DNA of 64,000 bases from assembly GCA_008933705.1 (NCBI GenBank), contig WBUN01000012.1, positions 1 through 64,000 on the forward strand, given 5' to 3'. This stretch comes from Hyphomicrobiaceae bacterium (lineage in GTDB: Bacteria > Pseudomonadota > Alphaproteobacteria > Rhizobiales > Hyphomicrobiaceae). The translations under genes were made by a program, and so were the position numbers. Shown here in pieces: positions 1 through 7,995 of this stretch. Numbering within the stretch: position 1 is the stretch's first letter; the number at the start of each line of letters is the position of its first letter. The notes beneath the pieces were generated by a model. That model made no database searches. It was given only the letters and a program-made list of their open reading frames with translations, and was not told where the DNA came from.

Positions 1-393
1 CGGGCCAGGGCACGGACACGGTGCAGAGCAGCGTCAGCTACACGCTGGGATCCAACGTTGAGAACCTGACGCTGACCGGGTCGGGCAACATCAACGCCAC
101 CGGCAACAGTCTGGCCAACACGCTGACTGGCAACGCCGGCAGCAACGTGCTCGACGGCGGCAGCGGCAACGACCGCATGGCCGGTGGTGCGGGCAACGAC
201 ACCTACGTCGTCGACTCGACCGGCGATGTGGTGACGGAAGGCTCGGGCCAGGGCACGGACACGGTGCAGAGCAGCGTCAGCTACACGCTGGGATCCAACG
301 TTGAGAACCTGACGCTGACCGGGTCGGGCAACATCAACGCCACCGGCAACAGCCTGGCCAACACGCTGACCGGCAACGCCGGCAACAACGTGC
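1..393 (+). repeat. Near-perfect 243-bp tandem repeat inside the RTX gene
   Basis: Bases 1 to about 150 recur at 244 to about 393 with an offset of exactly 243 bp (81 codons). The first 109 bases are identical, and the first mismatch is t110 against c353. The frame is preserved, so the protein repeats as well. Such identity at DNA level indicates recent duplication or gene conversion. More copies may lie left of the window. Confidence 0.9.
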
Positions 394-725
394 TCAATGG
401 TGGCTCCGGCAATGACACCCTGATCGGCGGCGGCGGTAACGACACCCTGATCGGCGGAACCGGCGACGATCTTTTCGTCTACATGAGCGGTCAAGGGTCC
501 GACGCCATCAGCGGCGGCACCGGCAGTTGGATCGACACGATTGTCCTCGATCCGGCCGGCGGACCGCTGCAGCTCGGCACCGACTGGACGGTGAATTTGA
601 CATCCGGGCGCATCATCACCCAGACCGAGAGCCAGTTGACATTCTCCAACGACGCGGACGGAACGCTGACCTTCGCGGACGGTTCCAAGATCGATTTCGC
701 CGACATCGAACGCGTACAGTGGTGA
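1..725 (+). CDS. RTX calcium-binding exoprotein, 5' truncated
   Basis: Only the C-terminal 241 codons are inside the window. The frame is already open at base 3, so the real start lies upstream. The protein carries two copies of a Ser/Thr/Asn/Gly-rich unit of 81 residues. Each contains a hemolysin-type nonapeptide block ([14 protein letters not shown]), followed by a denser GGxGxDxLxG run ([20 protein letters not shown]) and an acidic, aromatic tail. In this family such repeats form a calcium-loaded beta-roll, and the uncleaved C-terminus is the type I secretion signal, so an extracellular protein is expected. No ABC exporter lies nearby. What catalytic or adhesive domain sits upstream cannot be seen. 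The gene converges on the RND gene at 796. Confidence 0.9.
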   Translation, partial: GQGTDTVQSSVSYTLGSNVENLTLTGSGNINATGNSLANTLTGNAGSNVLDGGSGNDRMAGGAGNDTYVVDSTGDVVTEGSGQGTDTVQSSVSYTLGSNVENLTLTGSGNINATGNSLANTLTGNAGNNVLNGGSGNDTLIGGGGNDTLIGGTGDDLFVYMSGQGSDAISGGTGSWIDTIVLDPAGGPLQLGTDWTVNLTSGRIITQTESQLTFSNDADGTLTFADGSKIDFADIERVQW

Positions 726-795
726 AGGAGTGCCGGCTGCCGCCGCGGCAACGCGCGGCGCTGTCACGGCGCCCGCCGAGCACCGACCTCGGCTC

Positions 796-3700
796 TCAGG
801 CCTGTGCCGGCTCAGGTTCTGTCGCTGCACCTGGGGGTAATGCGCGCCCGTCGTCCCGCAGAACGATGTAGATCGCGGGAATGACCAGGACGGTGAGCAG
901 CGTGGAGGATGCCAAACCGAACAGGAGCGAGATGGCGAGGCCCTGGAAGATCGGATCGACCAGGATCGTCGCTGCGCCGATCATCGCCGCCAGCGCCGTG
1001 AGCAGAATGGGCTTGAAGCGGACGGCGCCGGCTTCGAGGAGAACCTCGCGCAAGGATCTCTCGGGACGCCTGCCGTGCCGGATGAAGTCGACCAGCAGGA
1101 TCGAATTGCGCACGATGATGCCCGCGAGCGCAATGAAGCCGATCATGGACGTCGCCGTGAACGGCGCGCCGAACAGCCAGTGGCCGAGCATGATGCCGAT
1201 CAGCGTCAGGGGGATCGGCGTCAGGATGACCAGCGGCAGGCGGAAGCTTCCAAACTGCGCCACGACCAGCACGTAGATGCCGAGGATGGCCGCGGCGAAC
1301 GCGGCGCCCATGTCGCGGAACGTGACGTACGTGATCTCCCACTCGCCATCCCACAGCAGCGTGGGCTTGGATTCGTCTGCCGGCTGGCCGTAAAGCTTCA
1401 GCGTGGGCTTCGGCAGGGCGCCCCAGTCGTGTGCATCGATCCGGCGCGCCACTTCGAGCATGCCGTAGATCGGCGCCTCATAGCTGCCGGCCAGCTCCGC
1501 CATCACCATGTCGGCGAAGCGGCCGTCGCGACGGAAGATGGCCGGCGAGCCCGCCTCCTTGCTGACGCGGACAACCTCGCCGAGATCGACCACGCTGCGG
1601 TTGCCCGGCAGCGTATTGGCCGGCACCGGCGTCGACGCCATGGCTTCCGACCACGAAAGCGCGTGCTTTGGCAGCCTGACGGCGATCTCGATCGGATTGC
1701 GCCCTTCGCCGCGATGCGAGTAGCCGACAGACACCCCCCCGAGCAGAGTCTGCAGGGTGTCGTAGACGTCGCGCTGCTCCACGCCGAAGAACTCGAGCCG
1801 GTCCTGGTCGATCGATACACGCAGACGCGGGCGCCGCTCGCCGATGGAGTCGTCGACGTCGACAATGAACGGCACGGAGGCAAAGATCCTCTTCACCTCG
1901 CGAGCGACGGTTCGGCGGGTTTCCGAATCGGGGCCGTAGATCTCGGCCAGAAGCGTCGCCAGCACGGGCGGGCCCGGCGGCACCTCCACAACCTTGACGC
2001 TGGCTCCCGCCGGCAGCGTCACCTGCTTCAGGCGCTGGCGCAGATCGAGCGCCACCTGGTGGCTGGCGCGGGAACGCTCGCCGCGCGGCGCGAGATTGAG
2101 CTGTAGCTCGCCCAGCTCGACGGACTCGCGCACGTAATAGTGCCGCACCAGCCCGTTGAAATTGAAGGGAGCAGGGGTTCCAGCGTACGACTGAATCGAG
2201 CGCACCTCCGGCAGCGTCCGCGCGACCTCGGCCATCGCGAACAGGCTGCGCTCGGTATCTTCCAGGCTCGAGCCCTCGGGCAGGTCGAGCACGACAGCCA
2301 GCTCCGACTTGTTGTCGAAGGGCAGCAGCTTCACCGTCACCGACTTGGTGGCAAACAGCATCAGCGCCACCAGCGTCGCCACTCCCACGCCCAGCAGAAA
2401 TCTCCAGGCCGAGCGCTTGCTGTGGATGATCGGCGTGGCCAGGCGCCTGTAAAGGGCACCCAGCGTTCCCTCCCCATGATGACCATGCCCGGCGGCTCCG
2501 CCCGCCGTGCTCGGAGCCAGGCGCACCATCAGCCAGGGTGCCACGACGACAGCTACGAAGAACGAGAACAGCATGGCAGCCGACGCATTGGCCGGGATCG
2601 GTGCCATGTAAGGGCCCATGAGGCCCGATACGAACAGCATCGGGAGCAGAGCCGCCACCACCGTCAGCGTGGCAACAATCGTCGGATTGCCAACCTCGGC
2701 AACCGCCTCGATTGCCGCCTGCAGGCGCGAGCGGCCGTCCTGCATGGCCCAGTGCCGCGCGATGTTCTCGACCACGACGATGGCGTCGTCCACGAGAATA
2801 CCTATCGAGAAGATGAGCGCGAACAGGCTGACGCGGTTGATGGTGTAGCCCATCAGGTTGGCGGCAAACAGCGTCAGCAGGATCGTGGTGGGGATGACGA
2901 CGAGCGTGACCGCGGCTTCCCGCCAGCCGATGGCGATGGCGATCAGAACGACGATGGAGATGGTGGCGAGCCCGAGATGAAAGAGCAGCTCGTTGGCCTT
3001 CTCATTGGCGGTCTCCCCGTAGTCCCGGGTGACGGTGACGGCAACGTCCCGGGGGATCAGCCGGTCCTTGAGCGCGTCGAGCCGGTGACGCAGATCCTCG
3101 GCCACCACGACGGCGTTGGCGCCTGCCCGCTTGGCGAAGGCGATGCTGACCGCGGGCGTCCTGTGCCACGCTCCCTTGCCGTCCGTTGCGTCATTCCACA
3201 CGCGGTGCTCCCGCGGACTTGGCCCGGTGACGACGGAGGCCACATCATTGATGTAGACCGGCCGGCCGTCGCGGGCGGTGATCAGAAGCAGGCCGATGTC
3301 GGGCACGCCAGACAAAGTCTGCCCGGCCGCAACGGTGCGCGTGACGCCGGCGTCACGCACCTGACCGGCAAGGAACGAGCGATTGGCGTCGCGCACCTTG
3401 GCGACGAGCTGCTGCAGCGTGATGCCGTGGAGGGCGAGCTTCTCCGGAGACGGTTCGACGCGAATCTGCTGCGGACTGCCGCCCGAGATGTATGTCAGGC
3501 CGACATTGTCCGCCTTCAGCAGCTCAGTGCGCAGCTTGTCAGCCAGCTCATACAGATCCTTGTCGTTCCAGCGGTTTGCAGCCTCCGGCTTAGGTGAAAG
3601 CGTAAGGACGACCACCGCCACGTCATTGATACCGCGCCCGACGATCAGAGGCTCGGGAATGCCGACTGGTATGCGGTCCATGTTCGCGCGAATCTTTTCG

Positions 3701-4041
3701 TGCACGCGCAGGATGGCGTCTTCCGCCTTGGTCCCGACCAGGAACCGCGCCGTCACCATGACGCGGTCGTCCTCGCTCTGGCTGTAGACGTGCTCGACAC
3801 CGTCGATGCCCTTGACGATCGCCTCCAGAGGCTTGGTCACCAGTTCGACGCCGTCGGGCGCCTTGAGGCCATCGGTATTGACGCGGATGTCAACCATGGG
3901 GACGCTGATCTGCGGTTCCTCCTCGCGCGGAATGGCAAGGAGCGCCATCAGTCCCAGGGCGATCGCCGCCAGCAGGAACAGCGGCGTGAGCGGCGAGCGG
4001 ATCGTTGCGCTCGTCAGGCGTCCTGAAAGGCCGAGGTTCAC
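796..4041 (-). CDS. RND-family multidrug/solute efflux permease (AcrB-like)
   Basis: At 1081 aa this is a full-length resistance-nodulation-division inner-membrane pump, which would exchange protons for a substrate expelled through an adaptor and outer-membrane channel. It opens with an N-terminal membrane segment (LFLLAAIALGLMALLAIP), followed by the porter domain. The TM4 motif GILVDDAIVVVEN holds the paired Asp residues of the proton relay. A second copy of the fold has the TM10-equivalent GIIVRNSILLVDF, with Arg where AcrB has Lys940. The ATG overlaps the adaptor stop by 4 bp (ATGA), so the two are translationally coupled. No outer-membrane factor gene follows. The substrate is unknown; the upstream regulator suggests a link to reactive sulfur. 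Confidence 0.93.
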   Translation of the reverse strand: MNLGLSGRLTSATIRSPLTPLFLLAAIALGLMALLAIPREEEPQISVPMVDIRVNTDGLKAPDGVELVTKPLEAIVKGIDGVEHVYSQSEDDRVMVTARFLVGTKAEDAILRVHEKIRANMDRIPVGIPEPLIVGRGINDVAVVVLTLSPKPEAANRWNDKDLYELADKLRTELLKADNVGLTYISGGSPQQIRVEPSPEKLALHGITLQQLVAKVRDANRSFLAGQVRDAGVTRTVAAGQTLSGVPDIGLLLITARDGRPVYINDVASVVTGPSPREHRVWNDATDGKGAWHRTPAVSIAFAKRAGANAVVVAEDLRHRLDALKDRLIPRDVAVTVTRDYGETANEKANELLFHLGLATISIVVLIAIAIGWREAAVTLVVIPTTILLTLFAANLMGYTINRVSLFALIFSIGILVDDAIVVVENIARHWAMQDGRSRLQAAIEAVAEVGNPTIVATLTVVAALLPMLFVSGLMGPYMAPIPANASAAMLFSFFVAVVVAPWLMVRLAPSTAGGAAGHGHHGEGTLGALYRRLATPIIHSKRSAWRFLLGVGVATLVALMLFATKSVTVKLLPFDNKSELAVVLDLPEGSSLEDTERSLFAMAEVARTLPEVRSIQSYAGTPAPFNFNGLVRHYYVRESVELGELQLNLAPRGERSRASHQVALDLRQRLKQVTLPAGASVKVVEVPPGPPVLATLLAEIYGPDSETRRTVAREVKRIFASVPFIVDVDDSIGERRPRLRVSIDQDRLEFFGVEQRDVYDTLQTLLGGVSVGYSHRGEGRNPIEIAVRLPKHALSWSEAMASTPVPANTLPGNRSVVDLGEVVRVSKEAGSPAIFRRDGRFADMVMAELAGSYEAPIYGMLEVARRIDAHDWGALPKPTLKLYGQPADESKPTLLWDGEWEITYVTFRDMGAAFAAAILGIYVLVVAQFGSFRLPLVILTPIPLTLIGIMLGHWLFGAPFTATSMIGFIALAGIIVRNSILLVDFIRHGRRPERSLREVLLEAGAVRFKPILLTALAAMIGAATILVDPIFQGLAISLLFGLASSTLLTVLVIPAIYIVLRDDGRALPPGAATEPEPAQA

Positions 4042-5027
4042 GGTCGCACCAATTGATCGCCGGCGTTGAGGCCGGAAAGGATCTCGACGCCGTCGGGCAT
4101 CTCGGGACTTGGAAGATCGCGCCCCCGCTGCACGGGCACGTCGATGGCGCGGCGGTCATCCACCCGCAGCTTGACATAGTCGATTCCGAACCGGGTGGAG
4201 ATGAAGCCAGCAGGCACCACGAACGCTTTGCGCTCACCGCCCGATATCCAGACGCGTATGCGCTCGCTCACGAAGTAGTCGCCGAGCCCGTCTACGACGG
4301 CGTCGGCGACGACACGGCCGTCCTCGATCTGCGGATAGACAAGCTTGACCTTGCCGAAGCGTGCGCCCGACTGGCCGATCTCTGCGCCATCGATGCGCAC
4401 AGCATCTCCCGCCTTGAGAAAGCGGGCATGGCGCTCCGGCACGCGCAGGCGAAGAATGTAGTTCTTCTCGGCAACCGTTGCGATCGTCTCGCCGGAAAGC
4501 ACGACGGCGCCGATCGTGAGGGGTACCTTGAGAATTCGTCCCGACGCCGGGGCGAGAACCTGGCCTTCGGCGAGTTGCTGCTCGACGACGGAACGCTCGG
4601 CGACGCGGGCGCGGAGCGCATTGTTGGCAACATCGGCGGCCGTGCGCGCTTCATCGAGCCTGACGCGCGGTATGGTGCCGCGCTCGAACAGCCCTTCAGC
4701 GCGGGCGAGATCGGTCCGCGCCTTGGCCAGCTGCGCCTCAAGCCCCGCGATCTGGGCGTCGAGCGATTTCATCTGCCGGGCGATCTTCTCGTCGCCGATA
4801 GTGGCAATCACCTGGCCCGCTTCCACCTGGTCGCCCTGCTTGACGACGAGCTGAGCCACTGTGCCGCCGGTCCTTACCCTGGCCGGCACGGAATTCGGTG
4901 CTTCTACAGTCGCGAACACGGCCTTTTCGTCGGCGATGTCCTTGAGTGCGACCGAGTGTATTTCAGCCGCCGCTGCAGGCCCCGCAAGGGCCATCAGCAT
5001 TGCTGCTGCGAAAATCGGTTTGCCCAT
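4038..5027 (-). CDS. Periplasmic adaptor subunit (membrane fusion protein) of the RND pump
   Basis: A 329-aa HlyD/AcrA-type adaptor that would bridge the RND permease to an outer-membrane channel. The start chosen is the ATG at 5027, which has a GAGGGG ribosome site 7 bases upstream and gives a signal peptide ending in an AAAA stretch. A longer frame to 5105 adds an Arg/Cys-rich extension that does not look native. The lipoyl half-motifs are visible (VAQLVVKQGDQVEAGQVIATI and, after the hairpin, VLAPASGRILKVPL). The intervening coiled coil covers roughly residues 85-145 (QMKSLDAQIAGLEAQL). The gene sits between the ArsR gene, 74 bp upstream, and the coupled pump gene, making one three-gene operon. 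Confidence 0.92.
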   Translation of the reverse strand: MGKPIFAAAMLMALAGPAAAAEIHSVALKDIADEKAVFATVEAPNSVPARVRTGGTVAQLVVKQGDQVEAGQVIATIGDEKIARQMKSLDAQIAGLEAQLAKARTDLARAEGLFERGTIPRVRLDEARTAADVANNALRARVAERSVVEQQLAEGQVLAPASGRILKVPLTIGAVVLSGETIATVAEKNYILRLRVPERHARFLKAGDAVRIDGAEIGQSGARFGKVKLVYPQIEDGRVVADAVVDGLGDYFVSERIRVWISGGERKAFVVPAGFISTRFGIDYVKLRVDDRRAIDVPVQRGRDLPSPEMPDGVEILSGLNAGDQLVRP

Positions 5028-5101
5028 CGATGGCCCCTCGCCGTGCAGATTTCTGAGCATGTGCTCGCGAGCGCGCAACGTGCGCGACGAGCAGCATCCC
5101 C

Positions 5102-5473
5102 TCATTGATCCGTCTCAAGCCGCCTTGCAGGCTTCATCGCCTTTCGCGCCGGCCTCGTCCCGCAGACCTGCGCGGGTTCGCAATAAACCCGATAGAGCGT
5201 CGTGAGCAGCTCGCGCGCCTCCGTGCTCGCGATCGAATACCAGATGGTCTGGCCCTCCCGGCGGGCAGCGACGAGCCCATCCTTGCGCAAGAGCGCCAGA
5301 TGCTGGGACACGCCCGAGTCGCGGATGCCGAGAAGCTCGGCGAGCTCTCCGACCGACCGGTCGCACTCGATGAGCTGGCAGACGATGAGCAGGCGATGCC
5401 GGTTGGCGAGCGCCTTGAGCAGCTCGCTCGCCCGGTCCGCCGCAGCTTCCATGACCCTGGCTCTCACTTTCAT
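5102..5473 (-). CDS. ArsR-family repressor, SqrR/BigR-like probable persulfide sensor
   Basis: A 123-aa winged-helix repressor (recognition region DSGVSQHLALLRKDGLV, wing RREGQTIWYS). From the ATG at 5473 the cysteines fall at 32 (LLIVCQL), 37, 98 (YRVYCEP) and 104. The Cys32-Cys98 spacing of 66 residues equals the Cys41-Cys107 pair of the persulfide sensor SqrR, whose family also includes BigR and YgaV. There is no ArsR-type metal motif (ELCVCDL). It heads the adaptor/RND operon and is divergent from a DUF2892 gene, the usual partner of sulfide-responsive regulators. The ATG at 5473 is preferred over an upstream start that would translate the operator. The family call is firm; the ligand is inferred. 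Confidence 0.88.
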   Translation of the reverse strand: MKVRARVMEAAADRASELLKALANRHRLLIVCQLIECDRSVGELAELLGIRDSGVSQHLALLRKDGLVAARREGQTIWYSIASTEARELLTTLYRVYCEPAQVCGTRPARKAMKPARRLETDQ

Positions 5474-5476
5474 AGT

Positions 5477-5490
5477 TGCGTATATACGCA
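5477..5490. promoter_or_regulatory. Palindromic operator candidate for the ArsR regulator
   Basis: The sequence tgcgtatatacgca is a perfect 14-bp palindrome lying 3 bp before the ArsR start and about 70 bp before the DUF2892 start. An AT-rich tract (ttagaatatatg) sits beside it. Position and symmetry suit autoregulation plus control of the divergent gene. The role is inferred from position. Confidence 0.65.
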
Positions 5491-5560
5491 GATTAGAATA
5501 TATGTCAAGCAACGGTTGTGCCGCTGCCGAGGGCGCGGGCCTTCATGAAGGAGAACAAGG

Positions 5561-5773
5561 ATGAATGTCGATCGTGCCGTTCTTGCGTTTGCCGGGCTGA
5601 TGATCCTCCTCAGCCTCGCGCTCGCCTGGTTCGTGAGCCCCTATTGGCTCTTCTTCACGGCATTCATCGGGCTGAACATGCTGCAGGCGGCGTTCACAGG
5701 CTTCTGTCCCGCCGCGATGATCTTCCGCAAGCTTGGCTTGCACGAGGGATGTGCGTTTGCCGACAAGGCTTGA
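5561..5773 (+). CDS. DUF2892 (YgaP-like) inner-membrane protein
   Basis: A 70-aa protein with two closely packed hydrophobic helices (VLAFAGLMILLSLALAW and WLFFTAFIGLNMLQAAF). These are followed by the diagnostic TGFCPA turn and a short cytosolic tail with a second Cys (LHEGCAF). This is the YgaP C-terminal membrane module without its rhodanese domain. A GGAG site lies 8 bases before the ATG. It is transcribed away from the ArsR gene and shares its palindrome, so it is probably co-regulated with the efflux operon. Free-standing DUF2892 proteins commonly sit in sulfide or persulfide gene clusters; the biochemical role is not established. Confidence 0.85.
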   Translation: MNVDRAVLAFAGLMILLSLALAWFVSPYWLFFTAFIGLNMLQAAFTGFCPAAMIFRKLGLHEGCAFADKA

Positions 5774-5802
5774 AGCTCCTGCCCTCATGGAGGGGTGCGA
5801 CA

Positions 5803-5829
5803 TTGCGCCTGGGCTTTGATCAGGCGCAA
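5803..5829. repeat. Perfect 9-bp inverted repeat (hairpin) after the DUF2892 gene
   Basis: The arms ttgcgcctg and caggcgcaa flank a 9-nt loop, 30 bp downstream of the DUF2892 stop. No T-run follows, so it is not a canonical terminator. It could still attenuate or stabilise the short transcript. Confidence 0.5.
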
Positions 5830-5908
5830 GGCGCAGATCTCCGATGCTCCGTAGGCAGTCAAGAGATGGACTGCGAGCTACGTCGGCAATGGGGCGGAGG
5901 AGGTCATC

Positions 5909-6127
5909 ATGTTCAAGGTTGCCGCGGTGGTTTGGCTGATGCTGGGGACGGTTCTGGCCGGCGTTGCCATGGTTGTCATCGTGAGCGTGCCGAGCCTGTA
6001 CGATCAGGGCTTCAAGTATATTCCTTACCTGTGCGGCGGTGGATTTGCGGTAGCGATTCCGCTGTCGCTGTTGGTGGCTTGGCTCATGACCCGGCCTGCA
6101 GAAGTGAAGCACCTCGATTCAGTCTAG
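5909..6127 (+). CDS. Small two-helix membrane protein, unknown function
   Basis: A 72-aa protein with two clear membrane helices (VVWLMLGTVLAGVAMVVIV and GGFAVAIPLSLLVAWLM) joined by a short loop with the block VPSLYDQG. A strong AGGAGG site precedes the ATG. Small alphaproteobacterial proteins of this shape are common and are sometimes labelled CTP synthetase in databases, which the sequence does not support. It follows the DUF2892 gene by 135 bp on the same strand and could share its transcript past the hairpin. No function can be assigned. Confidence 0.7.
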   Translation: MFKVAAVVWLMLGTVLAGVAMVVIVSVPSLYDQGFKYIPYLCGGGFAVAIPLSLLVAWLMTRPAEVKHLDSV

Positions 6128-6326
6128 ACCTGCCGTGCGCGCGGATTGATTGACGACGAGCTCGGCCCGGGATCGATCCGACGGGCTTGCCGCTGCGAGG
6201 ATTGCCTCCTTGCCGCACCCATGCACATCCAGGACGACGCACATCGACCGCGTCTTGCGCACACAGCGCCCGTTGTCGGGCGCATTGACCCACTGAGCGG
6301 GTCCGGGCCGTCGCGCGACGGTGCTG

Positions 6327-6449
6327 ATGCTGCAGTCGTTGGATGCTCGCGCACTCAAGGATATCGGCATCGACCCGAGCGAGATCCGCTCCTGCGTCTA
6401 CGGTACGCCGGCGGACCGTACGCGCAAGTACCACGAGGGTTGGCAGTGA
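6327..6449 (+). CDS. DUF1127-like mini-protein, possibly a truncated remnant
   Basis: A 40-aa frame from ATG 6327 reads SLDARALKDIGIDPSEIRS near its start. This is the characteristic second half of the DUF1127 domain (short Arg-rich proteins that in several alphaproteobacteria act in RNA turnover or phosphate and stress responses). The usual N-terminal Arg/Leu-rich helix is missing. The frame upstream carries no convincing start and closes at a TGA near 6294. No good ribosome site is visible. It is either a very short member or a 5'-eroded pseudogene. The 198-bp stretch before it (6128-6326) holds nothing I recognise. Confidence 0.5.
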   Translation: MLQSLDARALKDIGIDPSEIRSCVYGTPADRTRKYHEGWQ

Positions 6450-6595
6450 CAGGCCAATCCCGGTGGCGGGATGGCGGGCGATACCCTCGGGTGCCACGCA
6501 TCCCGCCCCGGTGGCGCGGCCCGCGCCGCCTGAAAAGGAATTGGTGACTTCCGCCCTGACCGCTATCCTCAGGCCCGGTGCGCCGAGGCCAAGCC

Positions 6596-7000
6596 ATGCG
6601 TGCGGATTTGAATTGTTCTAAGCAGCTCATCATTGTGGCCGCGATCGCGTTTGCTGCATCCGGCCGCCCTGCACTGTCATTCACGCACGACGAGTTCTGC
6701 CGGGCCATGCAGGAGATCGCGCGCGTCAGAAACGCCGACGCCGGACGATGGCTCGACCGCAACACGCGCGACGACGGCGTGGAGCTTCTTTGCGAGATCC
6801 GGACGGTCAACTTCAAGAGATTTCTCACCCGGTCGAGCACGCTGCAGCCCGGTTGGGAAAGCCGCAAGCAGGAAGAGTGGAACAGGGCCCACTGCAGCAA
6901 CGTGCTGTGGCGCGAGGCTATCGACAACGGCTGGAACATTACCACGACAATAACCACGGCTGCCGGCGAGCGCAGATTGATTGTCGCGCAATGCAACTGA
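6596..7000 (+). CDS. Exported hypothetical protein
   Basis: A 134-aa protein with an N-terminal signal peptide (basic start, hydrophobic LIIVAAIAFAASG, likely cut near ALS). The mature domain is small, with three cysteines (FCRAM, LLCEI, HCSN) plus a late one (VAQCN), suggesting two disulfides in the periplasm. The ATG at 6596 follows a GAGG-like site and is preferred to a start 18 bp upstream. I recognise no family. Neighbours are likewise small envelope proteins of unknown role. Confidence 0.6.
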   Translation: MRADLNCSKQLIIVAAIAFAASGRPALSFTHDEFCRAMQEIARVRNADAGRWLDRNTRDDGVELLCEIRTVNFKRFLTRSSTLQPGWESRKQEEWNRAHCSNVLWREAIDNGWNITTTITTAAGERRLIVAQCN

Positions 7001-7013
7001 CCGCAGCGGAGCT

Positions 7014-7301
7014 CTACTTGCGCTCGCGATCGCGTTGCCAGTAGACCAGGAGCACGGTCACGGTCGCTGTGGCGGTCATGGTGGCCAGAATGTCCGAGCG
7101 CTTGATGAAGGCCAACCACACACTAAACCCACTTTGAAGCGACCCGCCGCGGGCGATGAGCATGCCATTGCCCACCACAACGATGAGCATCACCGCAGCC
7201 GTCAAGGCGACGGCGAGCGCGATCTGAACAATTCTCTTGAAGAGTCGCGGCACCGACACCTTCGTGCCGGCAGGCAGTGCGAGGACGGTCTTGTCAACCA
7301 T
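7014..7301 (-). CDS. Small membrane protein, unknown function
   Basis: A 95-aa protein with a basic amphipathic N-terminus, one strong helix (IALAVALTAAVMLIVVVGNG) and a second at the C-terminus (ILATMTATATVTVLLVYW), ending in a charged tail. The ATG at 7301 has a GGAG site 9 bases upstream; a TTG at 7316 overlaps that site and is unlikely. It converges with the exported protein gene ending at 7000. No recognisable family. Confidence 0.55.
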   Translation of the reverse strand: MVDKTVLALPAGTKVSVPRLFKRIVQIALAVALTAAVMLIVVVGNGMLIARGGSLQSGFSVWLAFIKRSDILATMTATATVTVLLVYWQRDRERK

Positions 7302-7416
7302 GGCGCATCGCTCCAATCATTGTGCTGCTGAACGCAAACAGCGGCCTTCTCCACGCCCACAGGCTGCTCGCAGGACCAATCCGCCGCCGGGCCGTGGCGC
7401 CGCCTCGGCGTCTCCG

Positions 7417-7716
7417 TCAGCTACCCCGGACATAACGGCCGGACATGCGGCAGCCGCTGAGGACGAGCGTGCGGCCCGAAAGCGAGAAGTGGCAACGCTC
7501 TTCCGCCCGGACTACGGCAAGCGTCCCACTGTCCATTACGAATCGGAAGGTGCGCGTGTCGGCGCTCCAGCTGCCGCGCTCGTCTCCGATCCAGTAATCC
7601 GTGACGCCGAGCGTAAGCGTCTTTGCGCCGTGCCAAGTTCCGGCCAGCGGATGCGGCGGCTGGCCGGACGTGGCGCAACCCGTGAGCGCGACGAGAATCA
7701 GAATCGTATAGCGCAT
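7417..7716 (-). CDS. Small lipoprotein, unknown function
   Basis: A 99-aa protein whose N-terminus is a lipoprotein signal (MRYTILILVALTGC, lipobox LTGC). Acylation at Cys14 would leave a mature domain of about 86 residues. The mature part reads like a small beta-barrel (LAGTWHGAKTLTLG, FRFVMDSGTLAVV, CHFSLSGRTLVLSGC), resembling lipocalin-like domains that begin with a GTW motif. It has an internal Cys pair. The start is set at the signal peptide, since a longer frame to 7869 adds unrelated sequence. The 279 bp between it and the divergent gene at 7996 hold no other gene that I can support. Confidence 0.6.
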   Translation of the reverse strand: MRYTILILVALTGCATSGQPPHPLAGTWHGAKTLTLGVTDYWIGDERGSWSADTRTFRFVMDSGTLAVVRAEERCHFSLSGRTLVLSGCRMSGRYVRGS

Positions 7717-7995
7717 GGAGGCGTCTAGGACGCGAATGTGATGATCGCGTGGCAGACTTTCCTGGGGCGGGAGAAAAGTGCCGCGATGGATGGCGCAATG
7801 CATCATCGCCGAGCTGGGACTGAGCTGTTCGGCGAGCCCAATCGCCAGCTCACGCACGCCCGGCCGCACGCACTCAACCTCAAGGCGAAGGCGGGACCGT
7901 GCTCAATGGCGGTGGCCGACATTTACCGGATCTCGCACCAATGCTATTGCGGACGGATCGGACGCATTGCCAGGATTGCAGCAGGGGGATTGAGC

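Noticed and set aside
2140..3597. Long open frame (485 codons) antisense to the RND gene
   Set aside because: Arg/His/Gln/Asp-rich translation without any family motif, fully covered by a real gene on the other strand; a codon-bias shadow of high-GC DNA.
6119..6370. Minus-strand frame of 83 codons with several Cys
   Set aside because: Considered as a transposase or small-protein fragment, but no motif could be matched and the DUF1127-like frame overlaps it.
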